This document shows positions 1 to 10,262 of a stretch of DNA of 30,899 bases, one piece after another. The first letter of the stretch is position 1. The number at the start of each line of letters is the position of its first letter. The notes under the pieces were generated by a model that was not told the origin of the DNA, did not search any database, and saw only the letters and a list, made by a program, of their open reading frames with translations. The position numbers were made by a program, and so were the translations under genes. The stretch is from Phoronis australis (taxonomy: Eukaryota > Phoronida > Phoronidae): assembly GCA_002633005.1 (NCBI GenBank), contig NMRA01000042.1, positions 126,001 through 156,899 on the forward strand. Direction: 5' to 3'.

Positions 1-158
1 GAAGTCGCGAGAACTAAAAATTCTGGGATAGCGGTACTTTCATCTGGGGCTGCTACTTTGTAAATTCGGCGCAAAATACAGATTGCCGCTAGTCTCGAAG
101 CTCAATATAAGCCAAAATCTTGGCAACAAGAGCAAACATCAACTTGATCCGGGGAGGG

Positions 159-201
159 CACCGTAACACTTATGTAGGACTCGTTGAAAAGTGTTACGGT
201 G
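159..201. repeat. Perfect 13-bp inverted repeat (hairpin)
   Basis: CACCGTAACACTT at 159-171 and AAGTGTTACGGTG at 189-201 are exact reverse complements around a 17-base loop. A related GTGTTACGGCG word lies at about 278-288. It could be the ends of a tiny element or a transcribed hairpin; nothing else identifies it. Confidence 0.7.
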
Positions 202-1126
202 TATAGTGTATTGTAGTAATATATTACAGTAAGCTGCAAGCATGTAACGGCTTGCATTTAATAGGCTCTTGAGTGGTGTTACGGCGTTTGGAACGGGTGG
301 TGGTTAAATATGTCATTGTTCATTTCATTTGCTGTTTTTGTTGTCATGGCGTGAAATACATGTTTTCACATTTAGTGGGATGTTATTCTAATATCTTACA
401 CACAGCGTTCAGTTATGCTCAGCATTCAAAAAGTAACGTGTTTGCGAAAGAACGCTCTTATTTCCATCAGAGATCTTTCAAAATAATGCACTTGTTTGGG
501 GCTCTCTTTCGGACATTCTGAAAATGAAGCAGGTGTTGGTTTAAATCAAAATGGAAAGTCCAAGAACTTAAAAGGCAAAAAGTTCAGCTGAATATTCAGG
601 TAAGCAGTTCCACTGAAATTTTTTTAAGCTTCAGGAATGTGTCGCAGTGCTCCATTTCTATACCGCAGAAGATTAAAAATTGTTATGCATTTACTAAGTA
701 CATTATTAACGAAATTTGATCGCCTTGATATACTGGTTTAAAGCTACTAAAACTGCAAGTGACAGTTAAACGCTATGTACATGTACATGTACATGTACAT
801 GTACATGTACATGTACATGTACATGTACATGTACATGTATGTACGTCGGTGTCCATTTGGTTGCTCTGGTTTTTCACCCCGGCTCACGCAACACATTACA
901 GACATGCTGCTGGGGAATCTACTCCGAACACCAAAACCTTTCCCTACAAGCTCTACACGTATCAAAATGGCGGCAATCAACAAAGGTCTATTGGGAATTG
1001 AAGAAACTCCTGGGTGTCTACGGAGACAGTCCATTGTTTCGAAGGGCCATTATTCTTAAGGGTTGTTTCGAAAATTCCCTAGCGAGATGAAGGTTTCGAA
1101 ACGGCAAACTTTCGAGATAACAACGA
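202..1126. other. Non-coding apart from the microsatellite
   Basis: Open frames here (273-521 and those around 747-1090) are short, overlap on both strands or are driven by the hexamer repeat. AAAATGGCGGC at 964-974 is a YY1-like word. I see no gene. Confidence 0.6.
775..838. repeat. (ATGTAC)n microsatellite, about ten units
   Basis: A pure hexamer ATGTAC runs without interruption for roughly ten units. The hexamer array is self-complementary, so either strand folds on itself; this also explains the matching Met-Tyr and His-Val open frames seen on both strands, which are not genes. Confidence 0.97.
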
Positions 1127-1276
1127 GGGTAAAATTCAATAACGCTAGGGCCTACGTTAGGACATCCCTAAAATCTAGCCAAAATCACGCGTTTTCACTT
1201 AAAATACAAGGCAATTATCACACGTAATCTCCCGAAGTGTTGATTTGCGGTGTCCTAGCGTTATTGAACTCTACCC
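1127..1276. mobile_element. 150-bp miniature inverted-repeat element
   Basis: Left end GGGTAAAATTCAATAACGCTAGG (split here as GGGTAAAATTCAATAACG plus CTAGG) at 1127-1149 is matched at 21 of 23 positions by the reverse complement of 1254-1276. The 104-bp interior is non-coding and A/T-rich. The size and terminal inverted repeats fit a MITE. No clear target-site duplication is visible, so the superfamily is open. Confidence 0.8.
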
Positions 1277-4056
1277 GGCGCATTCTTTAGATGGCTTATT
1301 AAGAAAGAACACTAGTCTAAACGGTCCCTAGTCCAAAATAAGAAGCAATTTTGGTGCAATGGGCCGTTCGTCTGCGCCTTCTTCGGTGACACCTACATGA
1401 ACATGTAAATGTCCGAGATTCATCTTGAAAATATTGTTTGGGTGCGCATGGCAAAACGACGAATAAAATTGCCATGAGCCTATTTTATGAAACGTGTCTT
1501 AAGAATTAAGACTGCATTTTAAAAAAGCTCCACATAACCATTTCTGAAAAAATATTAAACCTCACTTGTGCAAAAGTGCAAAGTCTCTCTCTGAGAATAA
1601 ATGATTGTTGTCCGCTCTTAATTACTCGACTAATCATTTTTCAGAAGCTGTCAAGTGGAAGCGTATGACCAAATTTCTGTTTTAAGTCACTTTCATGAAA
1701 GAGATCACCAATATTAAAATCTTCACATTTAAAAAACAGCTCATTCCTAACCAATATCTTGCTATTCAGTCACCAAACGGTCGCTAGTACGACCCGTTTG
1801 TATATGTTGTGGAAACTGTTATTAAGGTCTAATAAGCAAAATTACCGCATCAATTTCACGCGTCTCGTTTTTGTGAAAAGCTGCACGTAAGCAAGGAAGT
1901 ACATGTATGTTTTGAGACACCATGATAGCGTAGAATGAATAAAATCTCGCATCATTTTAGAAACAGTCAGCTACTAAAAATGCCCCACCATCGAATCATC
2001 TCTCAGAAAACACGGACCAGAACCAAACGTGCTTTTTGTTCTGAAGTAACGTATAGTCGATACTTTCCTGAATCGAAATGAAAACAATTACAATCATGAT
2101 TGCAGAAGCAACAGCCGATGGAAAAAATCACTTGAAAATGGGCAACACGATTTATGTCAATTTTGTATTAAAAATCGACATGGGAATTTTTTATCAATAT
2201 AATTTCCATACATCATTGTTACTCACGTGTCCTTCTTTGTTTCACTGTTTTAGAATAATATTTTTTTAATCAGTTCTTCCTCACCCTTTTCTTAAAAAAG
2301 TTCTCTCTGTTGTTACGCAGCATCATATCGGCAAAAGCGAATGACATTTCTTGTTGGGGTCTTAATCAAATATAGTCACTGGCTAAGAAAATCAACCAAT
2401 AAGACTTTACGATTACCAATGTTATCTTAAAAACACAACCAAGAGTCTGCATCAAACACATTTCTTTGCGCTATTATTTATTTATCTTTTAATAATTTTT
2501 TACAATTTTAACAAAACGTCGTGACTGAATTTTACGTTTCAATGATATTTTAGTATTACACGTACCATACTAAAGGGCTTTGGCGATGATGCAATATATA
2601 GGAGGAGCTTGGGCCAACGGGGTAGTGGTTTTTTGGACTAAATGTCCTTCGACACAATGGCGTGTATTGCCTTCGAATCCGAATATGCGTACACTCACAT
2701 TGCTATATACATTACATATAAAATCAAGTCGTATACTGAATAGGCAATATGAAAACAAATAAAATTAAACTTACCTGAACCCAGAGCTCACCTGTTTAGG
2801 CTGGTAGATTTTGCCTAAATTGATTGCCACAGTTGTAGAAAAAGTAATATCGGGCGATAGCAGAGTAACCCTAAAAGCTTGCGTGTTTCGTCAATGCTGT
2901 AGTCAATTGCAAGATATTGCATTTCCAATAAGAAAATGACCCAGGTCTGGGCCAAAGTTGAACATTTTACGAGAATCAAAGCTCAGCACGGCAAAATCGC
3001 TTACTTGTAGACTAAATCCCCAAAGCAGGAATATGCTCCTCCACATGTTCCAAGAGTGTTCAGCGTTATACAAAACAGTCGTTTCAGACTAGCCCGGAAT
3101 TACAATGTACCAAAGAAACGTAGGACGTCAAAAATATGCCTTTTTATAGTAGAAAACTAAGGTAGGAAATCCGGTAGTGTTTGCAATGTCATTCGTCAAT
3201 CTCTCGCACGTGTCTTGCGCGAGACAATGAGTAGGGTTGTCATTGATACACTGTATACAACGTACAAATTTAACAAGACATAAAACAAATTAGCTCTAAT
3301 TTAAATTTTAAGTTGACATTTCTAGTACGTATCTATAAAACGCTCAAACGGCTATTTTGATGGCAATTATGTTTCACAGCAAAGTCACGATTCCTTGCCT
3401 AACGATTGAGTGCCAAGACCCGTTTCTTTCGGTCATCCATGCATCTGTCAATTGGCGACTTTTGAGAACCAGGAAATTCCTGGACGGGTTCAAAGGTCAA
3501 ATCAACATAAATCTGGTTAGCATCTGAACTCGTATTTTTAGAAGTTTAATTCTATTTATTTCTGCCAGATTAACCACTAATCGAAATGACCAAAACACGT
3601 TCCCAGCCAGACGTGTTTAACTAGCACTGAGAATTACATGTGCGTTGCACGAAATCCTCCAGGTGTCGCAAGAGAAGTACGAGCCTTCCATTTGAACTGG
3701 CCTGCATTCACACAAATCACGTGGCTCTCTCACGAACGCCGCCATACTGATGAACAACTTTTTGCTCTCTTGAATCTATGTAGCAGTCGAAAAAGAGGAC
3801 CTTTACTTATTGGACCCTCTGGTGATTATTGTGTCTCCCATTCTGAAAATACATGTAAATGTGTTTAGCACACATGATATGGTGGACAAAAAAGTGGCAC
3901 TTCAGTTTGCTACACCATGGGCTGGTCCTGGGAATTTTGGGGGCTAATTGTCTTCTCGAAGAGATATGAGCTCAGCTGTCTGCTTGAGGTGAAAGAAATG
4001 AAACTAGCACAAGTTCAATCGATCTTGCTGATATCTACCCAGTGCAATTCAGCACC
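1277..4056. other. No gene or clear repeat recognised
   Basis: About 2.8 kb of AT-rich sequence with only short chance frames (for example 2078-2269, 2580-2762, 3638-3868), none with recognisable protein or splice-supported structure. Confidence 0.55.
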
Positions 4057-4239
4057 CAGTGATGGATTTAGAGGAGGGCCAAGGGGGTCATGCCCCCCCC
4101 CCCTAAAGTTCTCCCACATTCCATTTGGCAGTTCGGGGGTGCGAATTTCAGACGGGCAAAATCCTGGCTAATACTCTGCTCTGCCCCCCCGCCCCCTCCG
4201 GGCCCGGCCCTAACTCAAAATCCTGGATCCGCTACTGGC
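4057..4239. mobile_element. Short inverted-repeat element with GC-rich ends
   Basis: Left end CAGTGATGGATTTAGAGGAG (from about 4058) and the reverse complement of the right end, CAGTAGCGGATCCAGGATTT, match apart from mainly C/T changes, fitting decayed CpG. Both ends are followed inward by poly-G/poly-C rich tracts (GGGGGTCATGCCCCCCCC on the left, a C-rich tract on the right). This arrangement with CAGTGGCGGATCCAG-like termini is typical of small non-autonomous DNA elements in marine invertebrates. No coding content. Confidence 0.68.
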
Positions 4240-4763
4240 ATCCCCAACACTGAGCTGAACCAGTATTTGTATGCCTATGGTGACCCTCAGGACTAATAGC
4301 CATGTATGGGGTGACGACCGGGATCGGCTGAGGGTTTGTGATTTGAATATTTGATTTCGGCCATTCGCCACCATGTTTCCCTGTGATATCCGACTGGGTG
4401 TTTACGAGCCGACGGCCGTGGACCAAAACGGCAGTTGAAATCAACAGTATCGCCGTAGTTAAATATTCCGTATTGTGCTGGGGTTGACTGTACATATCAC
4501 TTATTTTGCAAGTCAGCATTAGCGCATTACTGTTTGGTCAGATTACACAATGTTACCAGGTGACACCACTTTCAAACGAAAATGCATGGCATTGTCTTGA
4601 ATTATCGGGCATCAAAACCATAGCAATTTCTACTTTGGATTACCTTTCCTGCTTCCCTTTCTCATACATGTAAATTGTCCCGGTCCCAGTCTATTTTTGA
4701 TCGACTCGCGAAATGCGATTTCCACGACATGTCGCTTGGCACTTCTAAGGTGAGCACTCTTGA

Positions 4764-4835
4764 ACCAGACGGTCTCGCCACCTGGCGACTGGAGCCGACT
4801 TCTGGACCAGACGGTCTCGCCATCTGGTGAACGTG
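4764..4835. repeat. Short direct repeat (ACCAGACGGTCTCGCCAYCTGG)
   Basis: ACCAGACGGTCTCGCCACC and ACCAGACGGTCTCGCCATC recur 42 bases apart (4764 and 4806). The inner part CCAGACGGTCTCGCCA is identical. Only two copies exist; they create parallel open frames on both strands that I do not regard as genes. Confidence 0.65.
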
Positions 4836-5787
4836 TACATATACAGTGCGATAGCTTCAATTTTCTTATTACCTCCCGGGCGATTCAATTTCCCAGGCAT
4901 ACCAGTTCCCCTGACGATTTTCGCCACCATCCAGCAATGTTTACATGTGACAGTAGGCAGAGGAAAAGAGGGGTGCTTCATATTTTGCAATAGTTTTCAT
5001 TTTTATTTCATGGACAGCAACGATCATGTCGGGTGGATTTGGGGCCGTCTGAACCACGGACATTTGCCACAGGACCCCACGACGATCCTTGGTCGATGTG
5101 ACTCGAGGTCATAGTAAAAGTCTTGTGATATAAACTCGCACGCTCCGCGCCATATCTATCATTGGCAAACTGTACGATATCCGGCGGGGACTTGCCGGCA
5201 CAAAACAGGATCAGGGTCACAGGAGATCCACACAAAATCGAAATGTTTATAAAACTTGTTTCGTTGTTTTTAATTTTAGACTTAAATGATTCGACATGTC
5301 TTTGAGATCTCAACTTTCCACATTTAAAAATATGTGTGCCCAAAGGCGGCGGCTTCGCTGAAGGCGCTCATTATCTCTTTCACAGTCGTCTCCAGCTACA
5401 TGTTTATGTCAGACGCTCCTGGTGTTATCTCGAGTCGGGCACCAAACTTTTTACTAAGACGCTTACAAAAATTGTGTTTCGTTGGTTTGAATTCTTTGCA
5501 TGAACTACAGTACAGCGAAAATTCAAATGGTAAATGAAAACCAATCTGATACTAACATTTCTTTTGAAATACGATTTTGATCATGCGAATGGACTAAGTT
5601 ATCGCTAAAAATACTGGCATTTGTTATCAAAAGTTCACGATATAAACATTTCTCCTTGTTTTGAACTGCTATAAACGTCTTCACTGAAAAAACGACCAGA
5701 AGTCTACCAATCATTCCATCACACTTTTTACCTCATGAAGACCTGCCTGAACGACTCGTGCGAACACCTTGCCAGTGTGTGTTTGTG

Positions 5788-5801
5788 GGGGGGGGGGGGG
5801 C
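5788..5801. repeat. Homopolymer G run
   Basis: A run of about a dozen G residues follows GTGTGTTTGTG. It is a simple repeat, prone to length error in assembly. Confidence 0.85.
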
Positions 5802-7337
5802 TTACAGTAGGTTTGTGGAGGAAAGTAGTTCGCTCATTCATTATTAATTACCGTGCGGGATTGGGTGGAAAAACCGAGTGAATGTTGCACCAGCGGGGCG
5901 GCAGTATCATACCGGCCACTACTCCCACTCGTCTACTAGGACTAAGGTCTATTGTTTTGTACTCTTTGTAAAAATTGTGAGAAAATTCGAATCATAAACT
6001 GGTAGAAAATATTGTGTACTCCTATCTTCCGCTTTCCACCGTTTCATGCGCCTGCTGTCACTATCCGGCATCTTGTTTTTATCCGCCGTCCGACAGTAGA
6101 TATACATGTAGTAGGCCTAATTTCGGTCTCCTGGTGGTTGATGTTTATTAAAATTTCTCTCGCTGATCAGTGAATAGATTAAATTTGGTTTTAGGGTTGG
6201 TATAAGAAACAAAGAGTCATATCTTGGTATTAGTGTTGTATTCATTTGTTAAAGATGTCTTTCAGGCAACCGCTGATTTTGGCCGGGATCGCGTTAGTCA
6301 CGGCCTGAACCGTAACTTCTTGCATATAATAGCCTGATAATTATTGTGCACTAAATTGAACGAGATAGGATTAAAGGTGATATCAAAGGCATTCGGTAAT
6401 TCTTGGACTTAAAGCAAAAGCATTAGTTCAGTTGCTGGGTGGACTGCCACCCCTTTGAGGGCTAATCTTCGTCCGTGTTGACAGCTAGGCGGACTGTGTA
6501 TTCGAATCTGACGCGATCTCATCGCCATCACGCGGATTATTTTCCGAAAGTAATCCATTAGTGCAGTAAACAGTGGGTGTTTTTAAACGTTATGGTTTTG
6601 TTCTTTGATCTATTTTCTTGCAACTGTGTCAGTGCTTAAACATTTCAGTTTTTATCACTTCCTGGCGACAAAGGAAGTTTCTTGCCAGGAAATTCAGGTA
6701 CCCCGCAGTCTTTTTAAGACTAGCAAACAAAATACGGTCTGGTAGATATTCGTTGCTTACCCAATTTTTTGGAGTCAGTACTTTTCAATTAGTATTATTC
6801 TGAATGCGTTGCTCGCTGAGGCCCAGTAGTCGTGTGGGGGTACTTAAATTGCTCATCTTTCGGGATAGCCGTCTTATCTTTTCACTTCGGGTGGCCATAA
6901 AATGAATGAAGCGTACTTTATTTTTTAGAGTGTAGGTCAACTTTCATCGGAAGCGTTAGCATTTTCTATTTTGTTACAGAAGAGAAGAAAACCGCTTCTC
7001 CAGAGTTAGCCCTAACCAAGGAAACAAAAATTGCGGAGAAACTGTCGAGTGTCACCTGTTTAACCAGTCTTGCTGGCTGCGCACTCTACTGCTCGACGAA
7101 TATACCACTTTAATCCTTGACTTCGTCCGTTGACAAAAATGAACAACTTTTAAAGGCGAAGGCAACCTTTTTCCATGTCATTTTGAGCTAAAATAAGGTT
7201 GGTTGGTTATCCTAGACATATTTTCCTCTTAATTACAGCTTTTCGTAATTTTATTAATTTCTCGTCCGCTACTCCGGAAGTGACGTTTTAGGAGGCAAGC
7301 ATTTCGCGCCAATTTCTTTTCATACAGTCTGACTGTN

Positions 7338-7404
7338 TGGCTGAGGCCCGCCTAAGAGCTACGCCCGGGCCTGCCTGCGCTACCTTCGGCAGCTTGGCTG
7401 AGGC
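7338..7404 (+). repeat. Partial copy of the GC-rich 54/57-bp repeat
   Basis: It contains GGCTGAGGCCCGCCTAAGAG, CTACGCCCGGGCCTGCCTGC and CGGCAGCTTGGCTGAGGC, the same unit as the array at 9202-9570 with a few changes, in the same orientation. It starts directly after the ambiguous base at 7337 and is cut off before GCATGCACGAATAAAATG. Confidence 0.9.
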
Positions 7405-7702
7405 ATGCACGAATAAAATGAAATCATAGACAACTGAACATTTCGAAATTATCATACAGCATCAGTCAAAGAAAAACAAAAACAGAGCCTTAGGCATTTG
7501 AATAGTAGCAGCCTTTTGTAAACATTTTCAAAAATCTAATGCTGACTAATTGTACATTGTTTTTTCAACATTTGTATGCTGAGCCTCGTACATGAAATAA
7601 TCATATGACACTATGAACTTAGTTGAACACATCCATACGTTGAAGGGTAAATGAGTATTTTATATCCAGTTAGCTAAATAAATGTAGGCGATAATAATAA
7701 TT

Positions 7703-8838
7703 TCAGGCATACAAAGCTATAGCAGCAATACTTTTAGTTGTCTGAAAAGCACGGTCCACATGTGATACCAAATCTTTAAATGTCGGCATTGTATAGCCTT
7801 TCATGGTCTCTGCAGAACTCTGGAGTCCGCACTTTTCAGAGTACTGAGACTTGATATAATTCATGAATTTGAGGTATCTGTCCACAACAGGAACTGATGA
7901 CCGCGGCACAGTGTTGGTGGGTCAGTGGGCATTAGCTCCCAAGAGTTATAGTCTTTCACTTTATCATGCATGTTTTCAAAGTCTTCTTCTGAACTAAAAA
8001 GTTGAAAAATATCCAGTTAGAGGGTATCAAATAAAGTATTAAGTAAATTTGAATTATGTATTGAGCTTGTCGCTCAGGAAATACATGAATGCTTTCTTAG
8101 TTAATTAGCCATAGTCTTTAGAAAATTTAATATGCTTTTGACTAAGAGCATTAATAAGGGGGTTATTTGCTACACTAATGGAAACTCATAGCTGAAGTTT
8201 GATTTTTAGTCCTATGAATAAAACAGTTAATTAAACCATACTGCAGAGACACTACCGGTAGATGATTGGTGGCAATGGCAAACCTCTAATATCCGATACA
8301 TCTCTTACTTAGTTCCTGTAGCTCAATTATCTAGTTTCAGTTCATGTAACAAAAATAAAAAATTACTTTTCTCTCATTGCTCTGATGTGAGAATTTTAAC
8401 ACGGAATCATAACAACGTGTTTCTAAGTCTCAAGTAATTAAAGTAAATAAAATATGTTAGGTCAAAACACGATTAACTGGCACTTGTCTTGGCATTAACT
8501 ACATGTACATGCAGGTTTTGGTCTGTAACCCAACTCATTTTGAAATCTGTGCTCTATACTACTTAACTTCCATAACCATAATCAATTGAATCAGTTAAAA
8601 AAACTTCCTTTTTGTTTGTAAGACTAAAGCTACTCATTCATAAGTGAAACATAAATGCCACTTAACAATCAAATTGACAAAAATACAATGTTGAAATCAA
8701 AAACTCACCATTTAATGTATTCAGTTCTTCACTATCCATGCAGAGTTTATGCTGGACCAAAACCGTTTGAGAGGGTTTGAAAATCTTAAAGGTCACTTTC
8801 CAGGGATGCAACCTTGACAACCAATTGGTAACACATGT
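7703..8838 (-). pseudogene. Unidentified spliced reading frame, two exons, apparently frameshifted
   Basis: On the minus strand an open segment 8838-8709 reads WLSRLHPWKVTFKIFKPSQT, then VLVQHKLCMDSEELNTLN, up to a consensus donor G/GTGAGT. An acceptor TTTTTAGTTCAG just above 7988 joins in phase to EEDFENMHDKVKDYNSWELM, then PTDPPT. Around 7905-7925 the frame shifts by one base to VPRSSVPVVDRYLKFMNYIK, then SQYSEKCGLQSSAETMKGYT and FKDLVSHVDRAFQTTKS, ending at a stop at 7703. The amino-acid composition is protein-like on both sides of the shift, so this resembles a decayed gene or a gene carried by a transposon. I do not recognise the family. It may extend upstream beyond 8838 through another exon. 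The internal ATG at 8739-8737 is a possible start. Confidence 0.5.
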
Positions 8839-8882
8839 TTAAAATAAACATTGCTGGTAACTTGTTAAATCAAACCATCCAG

Positions 8883-9095
8883 AAATTCCCTAAGTCTTGA
8901 AATTCAATAGCCATTCAATTCCACGACATTCTGAAATTTTCTAAGTCCTCAAATTCAATAACTATTCAATTCCGAACAGCCAAAATTTTTCTAAGTCCTG
9001 GAATTCAATAGCCATTCAATACAGAACAGCTAAAAATTTTCTAAGTGCGGAAATTCAATAGCCGTTCAATAGCCGTTCAATAGCCATTCAATTGA
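8883..9095. repeat. 50-bp AT-rich tandem repeat, about four copies
   Basis: CTAAGTCYTGAAATTCAATA is followed by GCCATTCAATWC and an AT-rich spacer. Copies start at 8890, 8941, 8991 and 9041 (spacing 51, 50, 50). The last copy runs into a short 11-bp repeat of AATAGCCGTTC (three copies to about 9092). Directly beyond, 9100-9182 is rich in CAATTGAATT palindromic words. Confidence 0.88.
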
Positions 9096-9201
9096 CGGCA
9101 AGGGAAGTGCCAATTGAATTTTCATTCAGTAGACATATTCAATAGAACTTCAATTTTGAATTGAATCTCAATTGAAACTCAACTTTTCCTTTTCGTATGG
9201 G

Positions 9202-9570
9202 GGCCGGCCTGCCTGCGCTGCCTCAGGCAGCTTGGCCGAGGCCCGCCTAAGCGCTACGCCCGGGCCTGCCTGCGCTGCCTCCGGCAGCTTGGCCGAGGCC
9301 CGCCTAAGCGCTACGCCCGGGCCTGCCTGCGCTGCCTCCGGCAGCTTGGCCGAGGCCCGCCTAAGTGCTACCGGGCCTGCCTGCGCTGCCTCCGGCAGCT
9401 TGGCCGAGGCCCGCCTAAGTGCTACGCCCGGGCCTGCCTGCGCTGCCTCCGGCANTCCGGCAGCTTGGCCGAGGCCCGCCTAAGTGCTACCGGGCCTGCC
9501 TGCGCTGCCTCCGGCAGCTTGGCCGAGGCCCGCCTAAGTGCTACCGGGCCTGCCTACGCTGCCTCCGGCA
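9202..9570 (+). repeat. GC-rich tandem repeat, about 6.5 copies of 54/57 bp
   Basis: The unit begins GGGCCTGCCTGCGCTGCCTC and continues CGGCAGCTTGGCCGAGGCCC and GCCTAAGYGCTACGCC. Units start at about 9205, 9262, 9319, 9373, 9430, 9492 and 9546. Unit length is 57 or, when CGC is missing after CTAC, 54. An ambiguous base at 9455 sits at a local duplication of TCCGGCA, which points to an unresolved join. Both lengths are multiples of three, so one frame stays open for five units (GPACAASGSLAEARLSATP); I treat this as a by-product rather than a gene. Confidence 0.95.
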
Positions 9571-10207
9571 CAAGTTGATGAAGTAGCGATAAGTAGTGTC
9601 AAGTTTACTAGTCAGATAATAAATCGTTATCAAAGAAATCATCTTGATATACAGTACAGATATTTTGTTCTCTGGCTCGTATTTAGTTTCGCCCGATTTC
9701 AAGCACACTGCCATAGCAAACTTGAAATTTGAGCATAGACTCCGAATTTTTACTCAGGTTGCTTGCTCAAACTCGAAGTTTCACCTCGACAGGCGTACAA
9801 GTTGGAGCACAACTGAAAGCCGCCATGATTACTATTTCAGGTCCTTGAATTCAGAGTTTTGAGATTGTTTTGTAAATTCCATCGCCAATTCACCACTCAC
9901 GAAGACAGTTAATGGAATCTAGGAAAGATAAGGCTTCGAAGGTTGATGCAACATCAGACTGAGGGAGGTGCACGCAGATTTTATTTGGACTTTGGACGGT
10001 TGAAGTTGGGAGCCTCGGCTTGGCAAAGTTTAAGTGTCCAACCTTTATGTTTTCTTATATTATTGAGTGATGTCATTTGCGATTATAAACCCAAGCGCTT
10101 GTGCTATGTACGTAAGCCAACCGACTAGAGCGACGTCTTTCGTGAAAATGCCCCGAGCTCTCTACATGGGAAGTTTTCTATGAGTGGAAGCAATAAAGCA
10201 AGGTAAA
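9571..10207 (+). other. Upstream region of WDR74
   Basis: It holds the presumed promoter and 5' UTR. No TATA box stands out near the start codon. The frames at 9538-9862 and 9943-10128 are not supported as genes. GCCGCCATG near 9819-9827 is another partial YY1-like word. Confidence 0.4.
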
Positions 10208-10215
10208 ATGGCTGC
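10205..10215 (+). promoter_or_regulatory. YY1-like motif overlapping the WDR74 start codon
   Basis: AAAATGGCTGC matches the YY1 core (AANATGGCNGC) and includes the ATG. YY1 sites just downstream of the start of transcription are common in animal housekeeping and ribosome-biogenesis genes. A further canonical match in the other orientation, CCGCCATCTTG, is at 10471-10481. Function is inferred from the motif only. Confidence 0.45.
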
Positions 10216-10262
10216 GCCCATGTTTAACGTGTTTGTGGGCGCTGAGACAGGTTTACTAAAGG
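10208..10262 (+). CDS. WDR74: WDR74 coding exon 1 (start codon)
   Basis: It encodes MAAPMFNVFVGAETGLLKG up to the first base of the Gly codon and is followed by the donor GGTAAGTAA (phase 1). The ATG is in a purine -3 context (AAAATGG). It is the first Met in the only frame that matches the family N terminus, where the first beta strand reads V-W/F-V-G-x-E-T-G-x-L-K-G. A second Met at residue 5 could also serve, but the first has the better context. The 5' end of the transcript is not defined by the sequence. Confidence 0.93.

Larger units (their letters stand above)
4240..7336. other. No gene recognised; scattered short repeats
   Basis: Short frames on both strands (4232-4519, 4630-5114, 5008-5343, 5334-5714, 6618-6803) lack family signatures and splice support. 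Apart from the direct repeat at 4764 and the G run near 5790 I see nothing to name. Confidence 0.55.

Noticed and set aside
747-1090. Overlapping open frames on both strands with Met-Tyr or His-Val repeats
   Set aside because: They are produced by the self-complementary hexamer microsatellite and have no other protein-like sequence.
9172-9483. 103-residue frame through the GC-rich array as a repeat protein
   Set aside because: It is low complexity, is interrupted by the ambiguous base, has no splice or start support, and has a simpler explanation as a tandem repeat with triplet-length variants.
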